The notes under the pieces: generated by a model
The model's database searches: none
Told to the model about the DNA's origin: nothing
The model's input: the letters and a program-made list of their open reading frames with translations, nothing else
Part shown: piece by piece, positions 42,653 to 51,571 of the stretch
How positions within the stretch are numbered: position 1 is the stretch's first letter
Layout of the letters: the number at the start of each line of letters is the position of its first letter
Assembly (NCBI GenBank): GCA_031367325.1
Contig: JANLPQ010000028.1
Span: forward strand, 1 to 64,000
Source of the DNA: JAAFIP01 sp031367325
GTDB lineage: Bacteria; Pseudomonadota; Gammaproteobacteria; Burkholderiales; Burkholderiaceae_C
Direction of reading: 5' to 3'
DNA length: 64,000 bases
Made by a program: the position numbers and the translations under genes

Positions 42653-43555
42653 CTAGACCGGTGGTGCAGGCTGGGCCACCACCGCGCCGTGGCGCAACTG
42701 CTCTGTAGTGCTGCCCAAGCCATCTGCCCGCCAGCCCGGCGGCATGCACAGCAGGCCCAGCACTTCACGTACCGATCGGGCGGCACGCAGGTCTTTGTAC
42801 AAGTCAATCCACGGCGTAGCTTGCAGCTTAAACACATTGCGCGTATGAATGGGTTCTACCCAACCGTAGCGGATAGCGATGTCTGCACGCTCGGGGATAT
42901 AGGTGCCAAACAGGCGGTCAAAAATGACCAGCACGCCGCCGTAGTTACCGTCTAAATACTCCACATTGCTGGCATGGTGCACGCGGTGCGCAGAGGGCGT
43001 GTTGAAGATCTTTTCAAACCAGCCTAGCTTGGGGATCCACGTGGTGTGCAGCCAAAACTGGTAAAACAAATTAAGCGCTAAGCACGACAAAACTACCTTG
43101 ACCGGGAAGCCTAGCCATACCAAGGGCATAAAAAACAGCACTACGCCGGTGTAGCCCGCTGTCCAGCTGAGGCGGTAGGCGGCAGACAAGTTCATAGAAT
43201 TAGTCGAGTGGTGAACGCCGTGGCTAAGCCAAAACCACCGTACCCGGTGCCCTGCGCGGTGGTACCAGTAGTAGCAAAACTCTTGGCCTATAAACAGCGC
43301 CGCAAAAGCCGCCACGCCGTTCAGCGGCACTGTGGCAATGCGGTGCGCCCACACCCAATCGGCCAGCGTGATGATGAAGGTGGCGGGCAGGGCAAAACGC
43401 AATATATTGCGCACCACCATATCGGCAACGGACACCCTCATACTGGCCCAGTCGTAGCTGCCCGGCGTGCGCCGACTAAGCACAATGGCCTCTAGCAGCG
43501 AGGCGATCAGGATACCAATAGCAATAAAAAGTAAGAGTTTAGCAATGGAAGACAT
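42653..43555 (-). CDS. Membrane fatty acid hydroxylase/sterol desaturase family protein
   Basis: This 300-residue integral membrane di-iron enzyme has the histidine boxes YYWYHRAGH, SHGVHHS and AHRVHHAS, with about four to five hydrophobic segments (residues 5-25, 50-70, 75-100, 145-175). It probably hydroxylates or desaturates a lipid; the substrate is unknown. The N-terminus MSSIAKLLLFIAIGILIASL is the first membrane helix. It converges with the HNH gene, 74 bases apart. Confidence 0.9.
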   Translation of the reverse strand: MSSIAKLLLFIAIGILIASLLEAIVLSRRTPGSYDWASMRVSVADMVVRNILRFALPATFIITLADWVWAHRIATVPLNGVAAFAALFIGQEFCYYWYHRAGHRVRWFWLSHGVHHSTNSMNLSAAYRLSWTAGYTGVVLFFMPLVWLGFPVKVVLSCLALNLFYQFWLHTTWIPKLGWFEKIFNTPSAHRVHHASNVEYLDGNYGGVLVIFDRLFGTYIPERADIAIRYGWVEPIHTRNVFKLQATPWIDLYKDLRAARSVREVLGLLCMPPGWRADGLGSTTEQLRHGAVVAQPAPPV

Positions 43556-43646
43556 TCTTTATTTTAAACCGGCTGTTACAACCCTGGCGCTGGCGGTTTG
43601 AGTATTTAGTCATCGTAAACACGTGGTGTAGCGCTACACTGCGGGC

Positions 43647-44543
43647 ATGAAAATAACGCGGCAACGTTTAACTTACGGTGTACTGAGTGCCGTTTTGTGG
43701 TGTGCCTACACTACGCTACATGCCCAGCAAGAAGTTGGCTTGCCCAGCCTAGACGGCACCGTGATTAAAGCGTGGTGGTTTGAAGTGCCGCAGCCCAAAG
43801 AGTCAGGCGTGATGGTCACCCGGCGCCCTGTGGTCATTGCGCTGCATGGCTGCGGCGGTTTGTACGCCAGTGCGGGTGCACGCAAAGGACTATTAAATGC
43901 CCGTCACCAAGCGATGGGTCAGATGCTGCAAGCCCAAGGCTACCATGTGATCTTTCCTGACAGCTTAACTGCGCGAGGTGAAGACTCTATTTGCGTGCAA
44001 AAGATCGGCACGCGAAATATCACCCAACGCGAACGGCGCGCAGACGCACTGGGTGCACTGGCGTGGGTGCGCCAACAATTGTGGGCCGACGCGTCGCGCG
44101 TAGCCGTGCTAGGCTGGTCGCATGGCGGCAGTGCAGTGCTGGCAGCCACTGATGTGGGTAAGCCAGCCAGCCTAGAAGCGCCCTTTAAAACCGCTATCGC
44201 CTTCTACCCCGGCTGCGCTGACGCGGTGCGCCAAGGCTACCTGCCCACCACATCGCTCACCTTGTTTTTAGGCGCTGACGACGACTGGACGCCGCCTGCA
44301 CCCTGCATCGCTATGGCCCGGCAACTGCAGTCTATGCCCACACCGCAGGCGCAGGCTGTAGAGCTGCACGTGTACCCCGGCGCTGTGCACGACTTTGACA
44401 ACCCGCTGCCCGGTGTGCGCGAGCGGCCCAACATACCCAGCCGACTGCATGAAGGCAGAGGTGTGATGTCAGGACAAAACCCCGCAGCGCGTGAAGCATC
44501 GTGGGCGCGGGTTAAAGCGGTGTTGACTGATGCTTTTCGGTAG
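43647..44543 (+). CDS. Secreted dienelactone hydrolase-family alpha/beta hydrolase
   Basis: This 298-residue protein has a signal peptide (about residues 9-25, ending LHAQ). The oxyanion region is ALHGCGGLY, the nucleophile elbow GWSHGGSAVL, an acid-containing LGADDDWTPP and a histidine in VYPGAVHDFDNP. These match DLH/esterase-type serine hydrolases. The export signal suggests action on extracellular or periplasmic esters. It stands alone between divergent and convergent neighbours. Confidence 0.88.
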   Translation: MKITRQRLTYGVLSAVLWCAYTTLHAQQEVGLPSLDGTVIKAWWFEVPQPKESGVMVTRRPVVIALHGCGGLYASAGARKGLLNARHQAMGQMLQAQGYHVIFPDSLTARGEDSICVQKIGTRNITQRERRADALGALAWVRQQLWADASRVAVLGWSHGGSAVLAATDVGKPASLEAPFKTAIAFYPGCADAVRQGYLPTTSLTLFLGADDDWTPPAPCIAMARQLQSMPTPQAQAVELHVYPGAVHDFDNPLPGVRERPNIPSRLHEGRGVMSGQNPAAREASWARVKAVLTDAFR

Positions 44544-44588
44544 TTGCCAGTGGGATTTATACACAACTAAATTACGCTGAATTATCGG

Positions 44589-45788
44589 TCAATTTACCCA
44601 GTACAAATAGCGCAGCATTTTGCTGGACATGTCGCCTGTGGCGGCGCGAGTTTCTAGGGTTTTAAGCAGGTTAGACGATGGGCGTTCGGCGCTTAAAGGT
44701 GAGCAGGCTTGGGTGTATTGATCTAGGTTAAGTAGTGAACGCGGGGCTTGGTCGCCAAAGAGTTTGATGACATCTAGGCCGCTGCCAGGTTCACACCAGC
44801 GAGCAGCGGAGCCCAGTATGCCGCGTACCAAGTTGGACGGCTCTAGCAAGGTCTTGCCAGTCCATAGCAGATTGATTTCAGTCAAAGTATTGCCCCAAGT
44901 TGCGTAGTCGGTTTTGTCCAACAGCAAAGGGAAAGCAGAATTTTTTTGGGTTGGATTAGGCAACCATTCGTAGTCATCATCGGTCTCTGCCAGGGCCGAG
45001 GTGCGCATGGTTTGCGATGTGGCAAATCCGTCTTTGATCAGGCCGTAAGCGCGGGCCCATGCACCCTTATCGGTCAGGGTTAGCATGTCGTTAAAACCAT
45101 TTTCGCTGGACATGTTGAGCGTTTGGGAGCGGGCTATCTCGACCAACCCTTCAATAAACTGGTGGTACGACAGCGCCCACAGCACGTCGGTTTGGTCCGT
45201 CTTGACTAAGGCTTGCATTTGCACGTTGTCTGAATCGCTGGGCATGTCAAAGCTGGGCTCGATGTCGTTGCTGCGGTTGGGCAAGGCGAAAAAGCGCCTC
45301 TCCCAGCTAGTGACTGCACCGTCGCCGTCTATGTCCAGCATCCAGGTTTGTGGGCGCAGTTGTAAGCTGTCTTTAGCCTCAATTTTTAGGTTGCGCAGCA
45401 GCAGCCTGCTGGCAGATAGCTGGCTTTGCATGTAGCTTAGCTGGGTTTGGATGTAGAAGTTTACGAAGGCAGAGTCTTTCAGGTCGATACCGTCAGGGCC
45501 GCGAGAGTCCAGGCGCTTAAATGCGTTAAACGCCCAAGCGGCGGTTTGCTGCAGTAGCGCAATATCGTTGCATAGTACCCAAGCTTGCACGTTCTGCTTG
45601 GTCAACGTGCTGACTCGGTTGGCGGGTATTTTCTTCAGTGCGCTACAAGTGGCATTAAAACCCGCTTGCGATGTCATGTTGGGCGCAGGCAGTGCAACAG
45701 GGTTTTGGCCTATGCTGTGGTGGTTGGCACCGAGTAATAGCGTAGCGGCCAACGTGATTTTGACTAAGCTGAGAAAGCGTAATTGCAT
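44589..45788 (-). CDS. Secreted protein of unknown function with an EF-hand-like loop
   Basis: This 399-residue protein is not recognised. From the ATG at 45788 (AGGAG site 8 bases upstream on the minus strand) it has a signal peptide ending SIGQ. It continues with Cys-containing helical sequence and LDIDGDGAVTSWE at about residues 160-172, which fits the DxDxDG calcium loop of an EF-hand. Other cysteines (WCEPGSG, TQACS) may pair. The frame extends to 45887 without support. It is upstream of no obvious partner; periplasmic location is inferred. Confidence 0.75.
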   Translation of the reverse strand: MQLRFLSLVKITLAATLLLGANHHSIGQNPVALPAPNMTSQAGFNATCSALKKIPANRVSTLTKQNVQAWVLCNDIALLQQTAAWAFNAFKRLDSRGPDGIDLKDSAFVNFYIQTQLSYMQSQLSASRLLLRNLKIEAKDSLQLRPQTWMLDIDGDGAVTSWERRFFALPNRSNDIEPSFDMPSDSDNVQMQALVKTDQTDVLWALSYHQFIEGLVEIARSQTLNMSSENGFNDMLTLTDKGAWARAYGLIKDGFATSQTMRTSALAETDDDYEWLPNPTQKNSAFPLLLDKTDYATWGNTLTEINLLWTGKTLLEPSNLVRGILGSAARWCEPGSGLDVIKLFGDQAPRSLLNLDQYTQACSPLSAERPSSNLLKTLETRAATGDMSSKMLRYLYWVN

Positions 45789-45946
45789 AAGGCTCCTGCG
45801 TGTGTGCGTGGGTGCAGTGCGATGGCAATAGACTGACAACACACTAAATTTCAGTATAGCCAGCACCTGCGGGATGTGACAGTGCATTAATTGACAAATG
45901 CCGCGTTTTTACATGGCGAGCAGTGGGTGGATAGTTATTAAAAAAC

Positions 45947-46861
45947 TTACTTTTTCTTAAATACGATGTCCCACACACCGTGGCCTAGTTTGATGCCGCG
46001 ATTTTCAAACTTGGTGAGCGGCCGGTAGTCTGGCTTGGGTGCGTAGCCGTCAGTACCTGCGGCGGCTGCGTCGTTGGTAGCAGCGTCGGTGTTGGTGTGT
46101 GCAGCGCTGGCAGGTGCAGTGTTTTCCAGCGTAGGCTCATCGCTCAAAACTTGCAAAATCTGCTGGGCATAGTGTTCCCAGTCGGTGGCGCAGTGCAGGT
46201 AGCCACCGGGCTTGATGCGCGATGCCAGTAGTGCTACCAGTGGCGGCTGGATGAGGCGGCGTTTGTTGTGGCGCTTTTTATGCCATGGGTCGGGGAAAAA
46301 AATATGTACACCGTCCAAGCTGTTTGGTGCCAGCATGTGGTTTAGCACCTGTACAGCATCGTGCTGGATGATGCGGATGTTGCCAATACCTTCGTCGCCA
46401 ATACGCTTGAGCAGCGCGCCCACACCGGGCGGATGCACCTCGCAGGCCAGTAGTAAAGTTTGCGGCATCAGCTGCGCGATATGCGCGGTGGCCTCGCCCA
46501 TGCCAAAACCTATTTCAAGGATAGTTTGTGATACGTTTTGGCCGGTAGAGGCCGTAATACCTGCTCGAGCAGCTATTAAATCAATAGTATTTTCCTGGTA
46601 AGGTATTTGGTACTGCGGCCCCAAATCTTCTAGCGCTTTGGCCTGGCCTACCGTGGTGCGGCCCGTGCGCAGCACAAAGCTGCGAATAGGGCGGTTTTTG
46701 GCGGGGTGGGCAGGCGCGGCGGTGGTAGGGGTGGCAGGGCTGGCAGGGTTGGCAGGGTTGGCAGGGTTGGCAGGGGTGGTAGGAGTGGTAGGAGTGGCGG
46801 GCGAGCTAGCGTGCGTAGGGGCAGCGCTGTGCAGTGGCAAAGAGGGGGTAGGGTCTGTCAT
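45947..46861 (-). CDS. trmB: tRNA (guanine-46-N7)-methyltransferase TrmB with repeat-rich N-terminus
   Basis: TrmB makes m7G46 in tRNAs. The SAM site LEIGFGMGEATAHIA, the VHIFFPDPWHKKRHNKRRL motif and the C-terminal TKFENRGIKLGHGVWD are intact. The start is taken at the ATG at 46861 (305 residues); the open frame to 46993 runs into the gluQ 3' end. Residues about 18-48 come from a 9-base minisatellite (PANPANPANPASPATP). A palindromic element encodes IDLIAARAGIT just before the SAM site. A second extension, rich in Ala/Thr/Asp, lies near the C-terminus (TNTDAATNDAAAAGTDG). Confidence 0.93.
   Translation of the reverse strand: MTDPTPSLPLHSAAPTHASSPATPTTPTTPANPANPANPASPATPTTAAPAHPAKNRPIRSFVLRTGRTTVGQAKALEDLGPQYQIPYQENTIDLIAARAGITASTGQNVSQTILEIGFGMGEATAHIAQLMPQTLLLACEVHPPGVGALLKRIGDEGIGNIRIIQHDAVQVLNHMLAPNSLDGVHIFFPDPWHKKRHNKRRLIQPPLVALLASRIKPGGYLHCATDWEHYAQQILQVLSDEPTLENTAPASAAHTNTDAATNDAAAAGTDGYAPKPDYRPLTKFENRGIKLGHGVWDIVFKKK
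46548..46592 (-). repeat. Palindromic element inside trmB
   Basis: Core CTGCTCGAGCAG at 46561-46572. It is sense-oriented in the minus-strand gene, read ATA GCT GCT CGA GCA GGT; the consensus TGA is CGA. Confidence 0.8.
46730..46800 (-). repeat. 9-base minisatellite in trmB N-terminal coding region
   Basis: GGCAGGGTT-type units repeat about seven times, first exactly and then degenerating to GGTAGGAGT. On the minus strand they encode alternating NPA/TPT units. Multiples of nine keep the frame. Confidence 0.85.
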
Positions 46862-46926
46862 ACAACTTTGATTGTAGATGTAGAGCTGTGCTAAACCCCC
46901 GTGGCGCGCGCGCCGTGCATGACGCG

Positions 46927-47937
46927 CTAGCCGTGCGTGGCGTGCGTGGTGTGCGTGGCGTGCGTGGCGTGCGTGGCGTGCAGCGCTGCCCACTGGGCAA
47001 TGTAAGCGCCTAGCTGGTCATTTATCTGCATGTGCTGCGCGGTTAAGCCTAGATGTTGTGCGGCATCGCGCAAACACAGCGCAGGCTGATGGGTGTCCAG
47101 TGGCTGCGCGCCGTTTTGCTTAGACAATTTTTGCCCATCGGCGGCCAGTACCAGCGGCGTGTGCAGGCACTGCGGCGTAGCGTAGCCTAGTGCGCGCTGC
47201 AGCACAATTTGGCGCGCTGTGTTGTCGGCTAAATCGGCGCCGCGCACGATGTGGGTAATGCCTTGGGCCGCGTCGTCCACTACCACGGCCAGTTGGTAGG
47301 CCCACAGGCCATCGGCACGGCGCAGCACAAAGTCGCCTACTTCTTGGCCCACGTTTTGCTGCTGCTGGCCCAGTCTGCGGTCTGTCCAGTGCACTGTTTG
47401 AGCTGCCGCTGGTGTGCTATCTACTATTAATTCAATAGCTGCTTGAGCAGGTTCTACGGCTTCAAACACCTTTTTCTTATACAAAATATCAGTGCGCAGG
47501 CGGTACGACTTGGCTGTTTTGCCCTGCAAGCCGTGGCGACAGGTGCCGGGGTAGACCAGCTCGCCGTGGCGCGGCTTGGGTGACCCAGTAGCCAGCCAAG
47601 CGGCCTCAATGTCTTTGCGCGAACAGCCGCAGGGGTAGGCTAGTTTTTGCGCAATCAGGTTGTCTAATGCGGCTTGGTACGTGGTGCTGCGCGCAGACTG
47701 GTAGATGGGCGGCGCGTCGGGCACCAAGCCGCAGGCGGCCAGCTGGCGCAATATTTCTTGGTCAGCGCCAGGCACGCAGCGCGGCGTGTCGATGTCTTCT
47801 ATGCGCACCAGCCACTGCCCGCCGTGGGCTTGTGCGTCCAGCCAACTGGCCAGAGCTGCAACCAGCGATCCTGCGTGCAAAGGGCCCGTGGGAGAGGGGG
47901 CAAACCTGCCGATGTAGCCATCTGCCACGCTTGCCAC
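46927..47937 (-). CDS. gluQ: Glutamyl-Q tRNA(Asp) synthetase
   Basis: GluQRS attaches glutamate to queuosine at the wobble base of tRNA-Asp. The class I HIGH-like motif is in GRFAPSPTGPLHAGSL, zinc-type ligands in AYPCGCSRKD and GTCRHG, and LSKQNGA is the KMSKS-like motif. At 336 residues it is longer than E. coli GluQRS (about 300). One extra block (about 20-25 residues, PAQAAIELIVDS) comes from a palindromic element after YRLRTDI. Another is a C-terminal (HAT)n tail from a 9-base minisatellite. The anticodon-binding domain is absent, as usual. Confidence 0.93.
   Translation of the reverse strand: MASVADGYIGRFAPSPTGPLHAGSLVAALASWLDAQAHGGQWLVRIEDIDTPRCVPGADQEILRQLAACGLVPDAPPIYQSARSTTYQAALDNLIAQKLAYPCGCSRKDIEAAWLATGSPKPRHGELVYPGTCRHGLQGKTAKSYRLRTDILYKKKVFEAVEPAQAAIELIVDSTPAAAQTVHWTDRRLGQQQQNVGQEVGDFVLRRADGLWAYQLAVVVDDAAQGITHIVRGADLADNTARQIVLQRALGYATPQCLHTPLVLAADGQKLSKQNGAQPLDTHQPALCLRDAAQHLGLTAQHMQINDQLGAYIAQWAALHATHATHATHTTHATHG
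46931..46982 (-). repeat. 9-base minisatellite at the gluQ 3' end
   Basis: GTGCGTGGC repeats about five times, encoding HATHATHTTHATHG directly before the gluQ stop. Unit length 9 keeps the frame, so the tail can lengthen or shorten freely. Confidence 0.85.
47421..47470 (+). repeat. Palindromic element inside gluQ
   Basis: CTACTATTAATTCAATAG, core CTGCTTGAGCAG at 47439-47450, then GTTCTACGGC. It is inverted relative to the gene, which reads CCT GCT CAA GCA GCT ATT (PAQAAI). Confidence 0.85.
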
Positions 47938-47947
47938 TCGTATTGGT

Positions 47948-49009
47948 TTACTTAGCTGCTAGCGCCAGTTCTAGTCCGCTGACAAAGGCGTCTTCTACGC
48001 GGTGGCCTATGCACCAGTCGCCGCATACGCCAAGGCCGGTTTTGGCGTCCCACAGGTAGTTTTTACCTAGTGGGGTTTCGGTTTTGGCGTAGCGCCAGCG
48101 GTGTACCTCGGCGTAGTCGGGCTCGGCGCGAATGCCGGTTACCTCGGAAAATGCTTTGAGCAGCTTGGCTTTAACGCGTGGTGCGTCGTCTTCTAAATGC
48201 TCGCGGCTCCAGTCGGCACTGGCTTGCACGGTCCAGCGGTCTATGGCTACACGGCCCGGCTTGGACGACTCGCGCGCCAGCCACGCCACGCGGTGGTGCG
48301 TGCTGCGTGCGGCGTTCCACTGCGGGCCTAGCGGTATGGCAGGTTTGCCGGGGCGCACGGGCACGGCGCTGGGGTAGGCCAGCATCAGCGTCCAGCAGGG
48401 GGCTACTACTACTTTGCTAATGGCTTTGGTCCACGCGGCTTGGTAGTCAGAATTGGCCAGCATCTCATGCGCTTGCACGCTGGGCATGGCCAAGATCACA
48501 CGGTCGTAGCCACCGTACACGGCGTCCAAGTCGTTGGCGTCTACTGCGTTGAGGTGCCAGCCTTTGGCGGTATGGGTGATGCGGTGCACGCGGGTGTTTA
48601 GCATCATGCGGCCAGCGTCGGCCAGCGGCTGCGCGCAGTGCTGTACCAAAGCGTTCATGCCTGGCTGGGCTACCCAGTGCGGCTCGGCGGCGGGCAGGGC
48701 GGCAGCGGCGATACCACCGGTGGCGTCCAGCACGCGCACGGCGTTGGCGGCCCAAGGGCGCGCTACATCAGGTGCGCTGTCCAAAGCCCATTTCATCAGC
48801 GTACGAAAGCGCGCGTCACGCACGGTAAAGTACTGCGCGCCGTGGTCAAAGCTGCCAAACTCGGTACGCTTGGTAGACATGCGCCCACCTGTGCCCCGGC
48901 TTTTTTCAAATACCGTCACTTGGTGGCCCGCTTGAGCCAACGTGCGGGCGGCCGTAATGCCCGCTAGGCCTGCGCCGATGACGGCGATGTTTTTCGGTGA
49001 TGTAGTCAT
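47948..49009 (-). CDS. FAD-dependent amine oxidase-like (renalase-type) protein
   Basis: This 353-residue flavoprotein begins with the dinucleotide motif VIGAGLAGITAARTLAQAG and VFEKSRGTGGRMSTKR, typical of renalase and NAD(P)/FAD oxidoreductases of the amine oxidase clan. The C-terminal GDWCIGHRVEDAFVSGLELA is the second FAD motif. Its substrate is unknown; bacterial renalases oxidise mis-reduced NAD(P)H isomers. ATG at 49009 is preferred over GTG at 49018. Its stop is 10 bases before the gluQ start, so they are probably co-transcribed. Confidence 0.88.
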   Translation of the reverse strand: MTTSPKNIAVIGAGLAGITAARTLAQAGHQVTVFEKSRGTGGRMSTKRTEFGSFDHGAQYFTVRDARFRTLMKWALDSAPDVARPWAANAVRVLDATGGIAAAALPAAEPHWVAQPGMNALVQHCAQPLADAGRMMLNTRVHRITHTAKGWHLNAVDANDLDAVYGGYDRVILAMPSVQAHEMLANSDYQAAWTKAISKVVVAPCWTLMLAYPSAVPVRPGKPAIPLGPQWNAARSTHHRVAWLARESSKPGRVAIDRWTVQASADWSREHLEDDAPRVKAKLLKAFSEVTGIRAEPDYAEVHRWRYAKTETPLGKNYLWDAKTGLGVCGDWCIGHRVEDAFVSGLELALAAK

Positions 49010-49204
49010 ACGCCACACTCTACATGCAAAACGGGCGGTTTAGCTAAAAATCTGGTTGTTCGATGCAAAGCAGTTGGAAGATTAATTTTCTTGTGTTGAG
49101 GGCTGAAGGGATGGAGTGGTTTGCCAGGGGTGAAGAATGAATATTCCAGTATTGTGAGTTGCAGCGATTGTTCGGGCTTGCTTGGTTTGAAGATTGTTAT
49201 TCTT

Positions 49205-49606
49205 GTATGGGAGCTGGCCGGCGGCGTACTCCATGTCTTGTACGGGAGCTGGCAGGCGGCGTACTCGGCTACGAGGCTGTCCTCCATGGCGGCCTAGGGC
49301 CGCCTACTCCCCCTTTATGCCGCTGCGCTGAGTACACCACCTGCCAGCTCTTGTGATCATGGTGGGCATTCCAGTACTTTTAATCGACAACTATCCCGTT
49401 TTTGTGAAGCGCTTGGTGATCCACCGCTGTATTTGCACTTAACCAGTACGCAGCCTTAGCGCTTGGTGTGAACAGCGCAGCGGCATAAAGGGGGAGCCCG
49501 CAGGGCGGAGGACAGCCGCGGAGCTGTTCACGCCAAGTGCCAAGGCGGGCACAGAACAGGCGTTGAAGGCAAGCTAAGCGTATTCTGAGGCCTGTTTTCA
49601 GAGTGT
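49205..49606 (+). repeat. Paired-hairpin repeat element, copy A
   Basis: Hairpin A1 (49246-49350) has 21-base arms GAGCTGGCAGGCGGCGTACTC and its complement at 19 of 21 positions; an extra copy of the left arm precedes it (49205-49235). Hairpin A2 (49454-49545) has arms CCTTAGCGCTTGGTGTGAAC and complement (18 of 21). The A2 core (GCAGCGGCATAAAGGGGGAG ... GGACAGCCGC) is the reverse complement of the A1 core. A third stem, AACAGGC ... GCCTGTT, follows. The element is about 80% identical to copy B. Confidence 0.85.
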
Positions 49607-49609
49607 TTT

Positions 49610-49660
49610 AGGCCTCTAACCCAAGTAAAACCTGCTCAACCAGCTATGCAATTGATAGTA
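49610..49660 (-). repeat. Palindromic element attached to paired-hairpin copy A
   Basis: GGCCTCTAACCCAAGTAAAA, core variant CTGCTCAACCAG at 49632-49643, then CTATGCAATTGATAG. The same arrangement occurs after copy B. Confidence 0.8.
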
Positions 49661-49729
49661 GCTACCATTCCAACGACTAACCCGACTCGAGTCCAGCTCA
49701 GTCGCAGAAAAAAACTAACTAAGCAAAAC

Positions 49730-51076
49730 TCAAATCTTCTTCACCAACACCTGGCTCTTACGGTCCCAGTTGTACTTGCGTTTACGCGCCTCCGGCAACC
49801 AGTCAGGGTCTACCTGCGCAAAACCGCGTTTGATAAACCAATGCATCGTGCGGGTAGTCAACACAAAAATACTGTCCAGCCCCGCAGCCTTGGCCCGCTG
49901 CTCAATGCGCTTCAAAATACGCTCGCCATCGCCTTGGCCTTGCACTTGTGGGCTGATAGTTAGTGCGGCCATCTCGGCGGTGCGAGCCTCGGGGTACGGG
50001 TATAGCGCTGCGCAGCCAAAGATCACGCCATCGTGCTCGATGATGCTGTAGTTGGTGATGTCGCGCTCAATCTCGGTGCGGTCACGTTTTACCAGTGTGC
50101 CGTCGCGCTCAAACGGCTCTATCAGTTGCAGCACGCCGCCCACGTCGTCGGCTGTGGCCTCTCGCAATGATTCCAGTTTTTCGTCTACTACCATCGTGCC
50201 TATGCCATCGTGCACATAAATTTCTAACAACAGCGCACCGTCCAAGGCAAATGGCAGTATGTGGCTGCGCTCCACGCCGCCTTTGCAGGCTTTTACACAA
50301 TGCTGCAGATAAAACGCCGTGTCGGTGGGCAACTGCGCGCTGGGCAGTGTGGCCAGCATTTTCTCGGCAGCGGCCAAGGGCAGCTCGGTGTCAATCGGGT
50401 TGTCATCATTCAAAGGCATCGCAGGGTCTAGCGCGATGCCGGCAATTTCGGTGAGAAAGATCAGCTTGTCTGCCTGCAAATCAGTAGCTACTGATGTAGC
50501 TACTTCTTCCATCGTCAGGTTAAACGCCTCGCCCGTAGGCGAAAAGCCAAACGGTGACAACAGCACCATGGCGCCCATATCCAGCGTGCGCATAATGCCA
50601 GCCGTGTCTACCCTGCGCACCAGCCCACTGTGCTGAAAATCTACCCCGTCTACGATGCCCACAGGCCGCGCGGTAATAAAGTTGCCGCTCATCACCCGCA
50701 CCGTTGCGCCCGCCATCGGCGTGTTAGGCAGACCTTGGCTAAATGCGGCCTCGATCTCGTAGCGCAGTTGCCCAGCAGCCTCTTGCGCGCAGTCTAGCGC
50801 CACGCTGTCGGTAATGCGAATGCCGTGTGAATACTTGGGCGTATGGCCTTTGGCGGCCAACTGCTCATTGACCTGCGGGCGAAAGCCGTGCACCAGCACA
50901 ATCTTCACGCCCATGCTTTGGATCAGCGCCAAATCTTGCGCAATGGTAGTTAGCTTGCCTGCAGCAATCGCCTCGCCACACACCGCCACCACAAAGGTTT
51001 TGCCGCGGAGCTTGTGGATATAGGGCGCAACTGAGCGAAACCAAGGCACGAAGGTGAAGTTAAATACGGTGGACAT
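49730..51076 (-). CDS. argA: Amino-acid N-acetyltransferase (N-acetylglutamate synthase) ArgA
   Basis: ArgA acetylates glutamate to begin arginine synthesis. The N-terminal amino-acid-kinase-like domain (residues about 20-290, FVVAVCGEAIAAGKLTTIAQ; VLVHGFRPQVNEQLAAKG) senses arginine. The C-terminal GNAT domain has the acetyl-CoA loop VQGQGDGERILKRIEQRAK. The 448-residue length is normal for the bifunctional-fold ArgA. It is monocistronic by position, with the paired-hairpin repeat directly downstream. Confidence 0.95.
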   Translation of the reverse strand: MSTVFNFTFVPWFRSVAPYIHKLRGKTFVVAVCGEAIAAGKLTTIAQDLALIQSMGVKIVLVHGFRPQVNEQLAAKGHTPKYSHGIRITDSVALDCAQEAAGQLRYEIEAAFSQGLPNTPMAGATVRVMSGNFITARPVGIVDGVDFQHSGLVRRVDTAGIMRTLDMGAMVLLSPFGFSPTGEAFNLTMEEVATSVATDLQADKLIFLTEIAGIALDPAMPLNDDNPIDTELPLAAAEKMLATLPSAQLPTDTAFYLQHCVKACKGGVERSHILPFALDGALLLEIYVHDGIGTMVVDEKLESLREATADDVGGVLQLIEPFERDGTLVKRDRTEIERDITNYSIIEHDGVIFGCAALYPYPEARTAEMAALTISPQVQGQGDGERILKRIEQRAKAAGLDSIFVLTTRTMHWFIKRGFAQVDPDWLPEARKRKYNWDRKSQVLVKKI

Positions 51077-51199
51077 GGATTGGTATCAAATGTATAAGCT
51101 TAAGTGTAGAACATGTTGGACTCGGGCTGACAACAACCTTTAGAGGTCTATAGATCATGTCCATGCCAACAACCGTACTTACCTAAGCCACCTCTCGCC

Positions 51200-51571
51200 A
51201 TGCTTAAAGCACTAACCACTCTGCTCATTTTTCAAATAGTGGGTGAGGCCGTGGTTTTTACCTCGGGTATTGCTTTTCCGGGGCCTGTGCTGGGTATGGT
51301 GGCGTTGCTGGCTTATTTACTGGCCAAACCTGCGGCATTAGAGGGCATAAAACCTACCGCCCTGGACATGCTGCGCCATCTGTCTTTGCTGTTTGTACCC
51401 GCCGGCGTAGGCATCATGCTGCATGGCGAGCGGCTTAAAACTGAAGGCTGGAAGCTGGCTATTGCCGTGCTGGTGTCTACCGTGGTGACATTGGCAGTGA
51501 CTGCGTGGGTTACGCGTTGGGCTATTAATCTGCTGGGCACGGGGCAAGACAAGAAGGGTCCCACACCATGA
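51200..51571 (+). CDS. CidA/LrgA-family holin-like membrane protein
   Basis: This 123-residue protein has four predicted membrane segments (about 5-22, 28-45, 58-78, 88-110) and the family pattern FPGPVLGMVALLAYLL and LLFVPAGVGIMLHGERL. It pairs with an LrgB-type protein whose start overlaps its stop by 4 bases (ATGA). CidA/LrgA proteins resemble phage holins and are linked to autolysis control or pyruvate-related export. The bacterial role here is not shown. Confidence 0.92.
   Translation: MLKALTTLLIFQIVGEAVVFTSGIAFPGPVLGMVALLAYLLAKPAALEGIKPTALDMLRHLSLLFVPAGVGIMLHGERLKTEGWKLAIAVLVSTVVTLAVTAWVTRWAINLLGTGQDKKGPTP

Larger units (their letters stand above)
49019..49729. other. 711-base region holding paired-hairpin element, copy A
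   Basis: No gene is supported. The first 180 bases show nothing I can name. From about 49205 it is filled by the two-hairpin repeat (49227-49606) and a palindromic element (49610-49660), running up to the argA stop. Confidence 0.7.

Noticed and set aside
46862..46993. N-terminal extension of trmB (HARHARHAHHARHAR-type)
   Set aside because: It runs antiparallel in phase to the gluQ minisatellite and overlaps the gluQ stop; TrmB does not need it and the ATG at 46861 is better placed.
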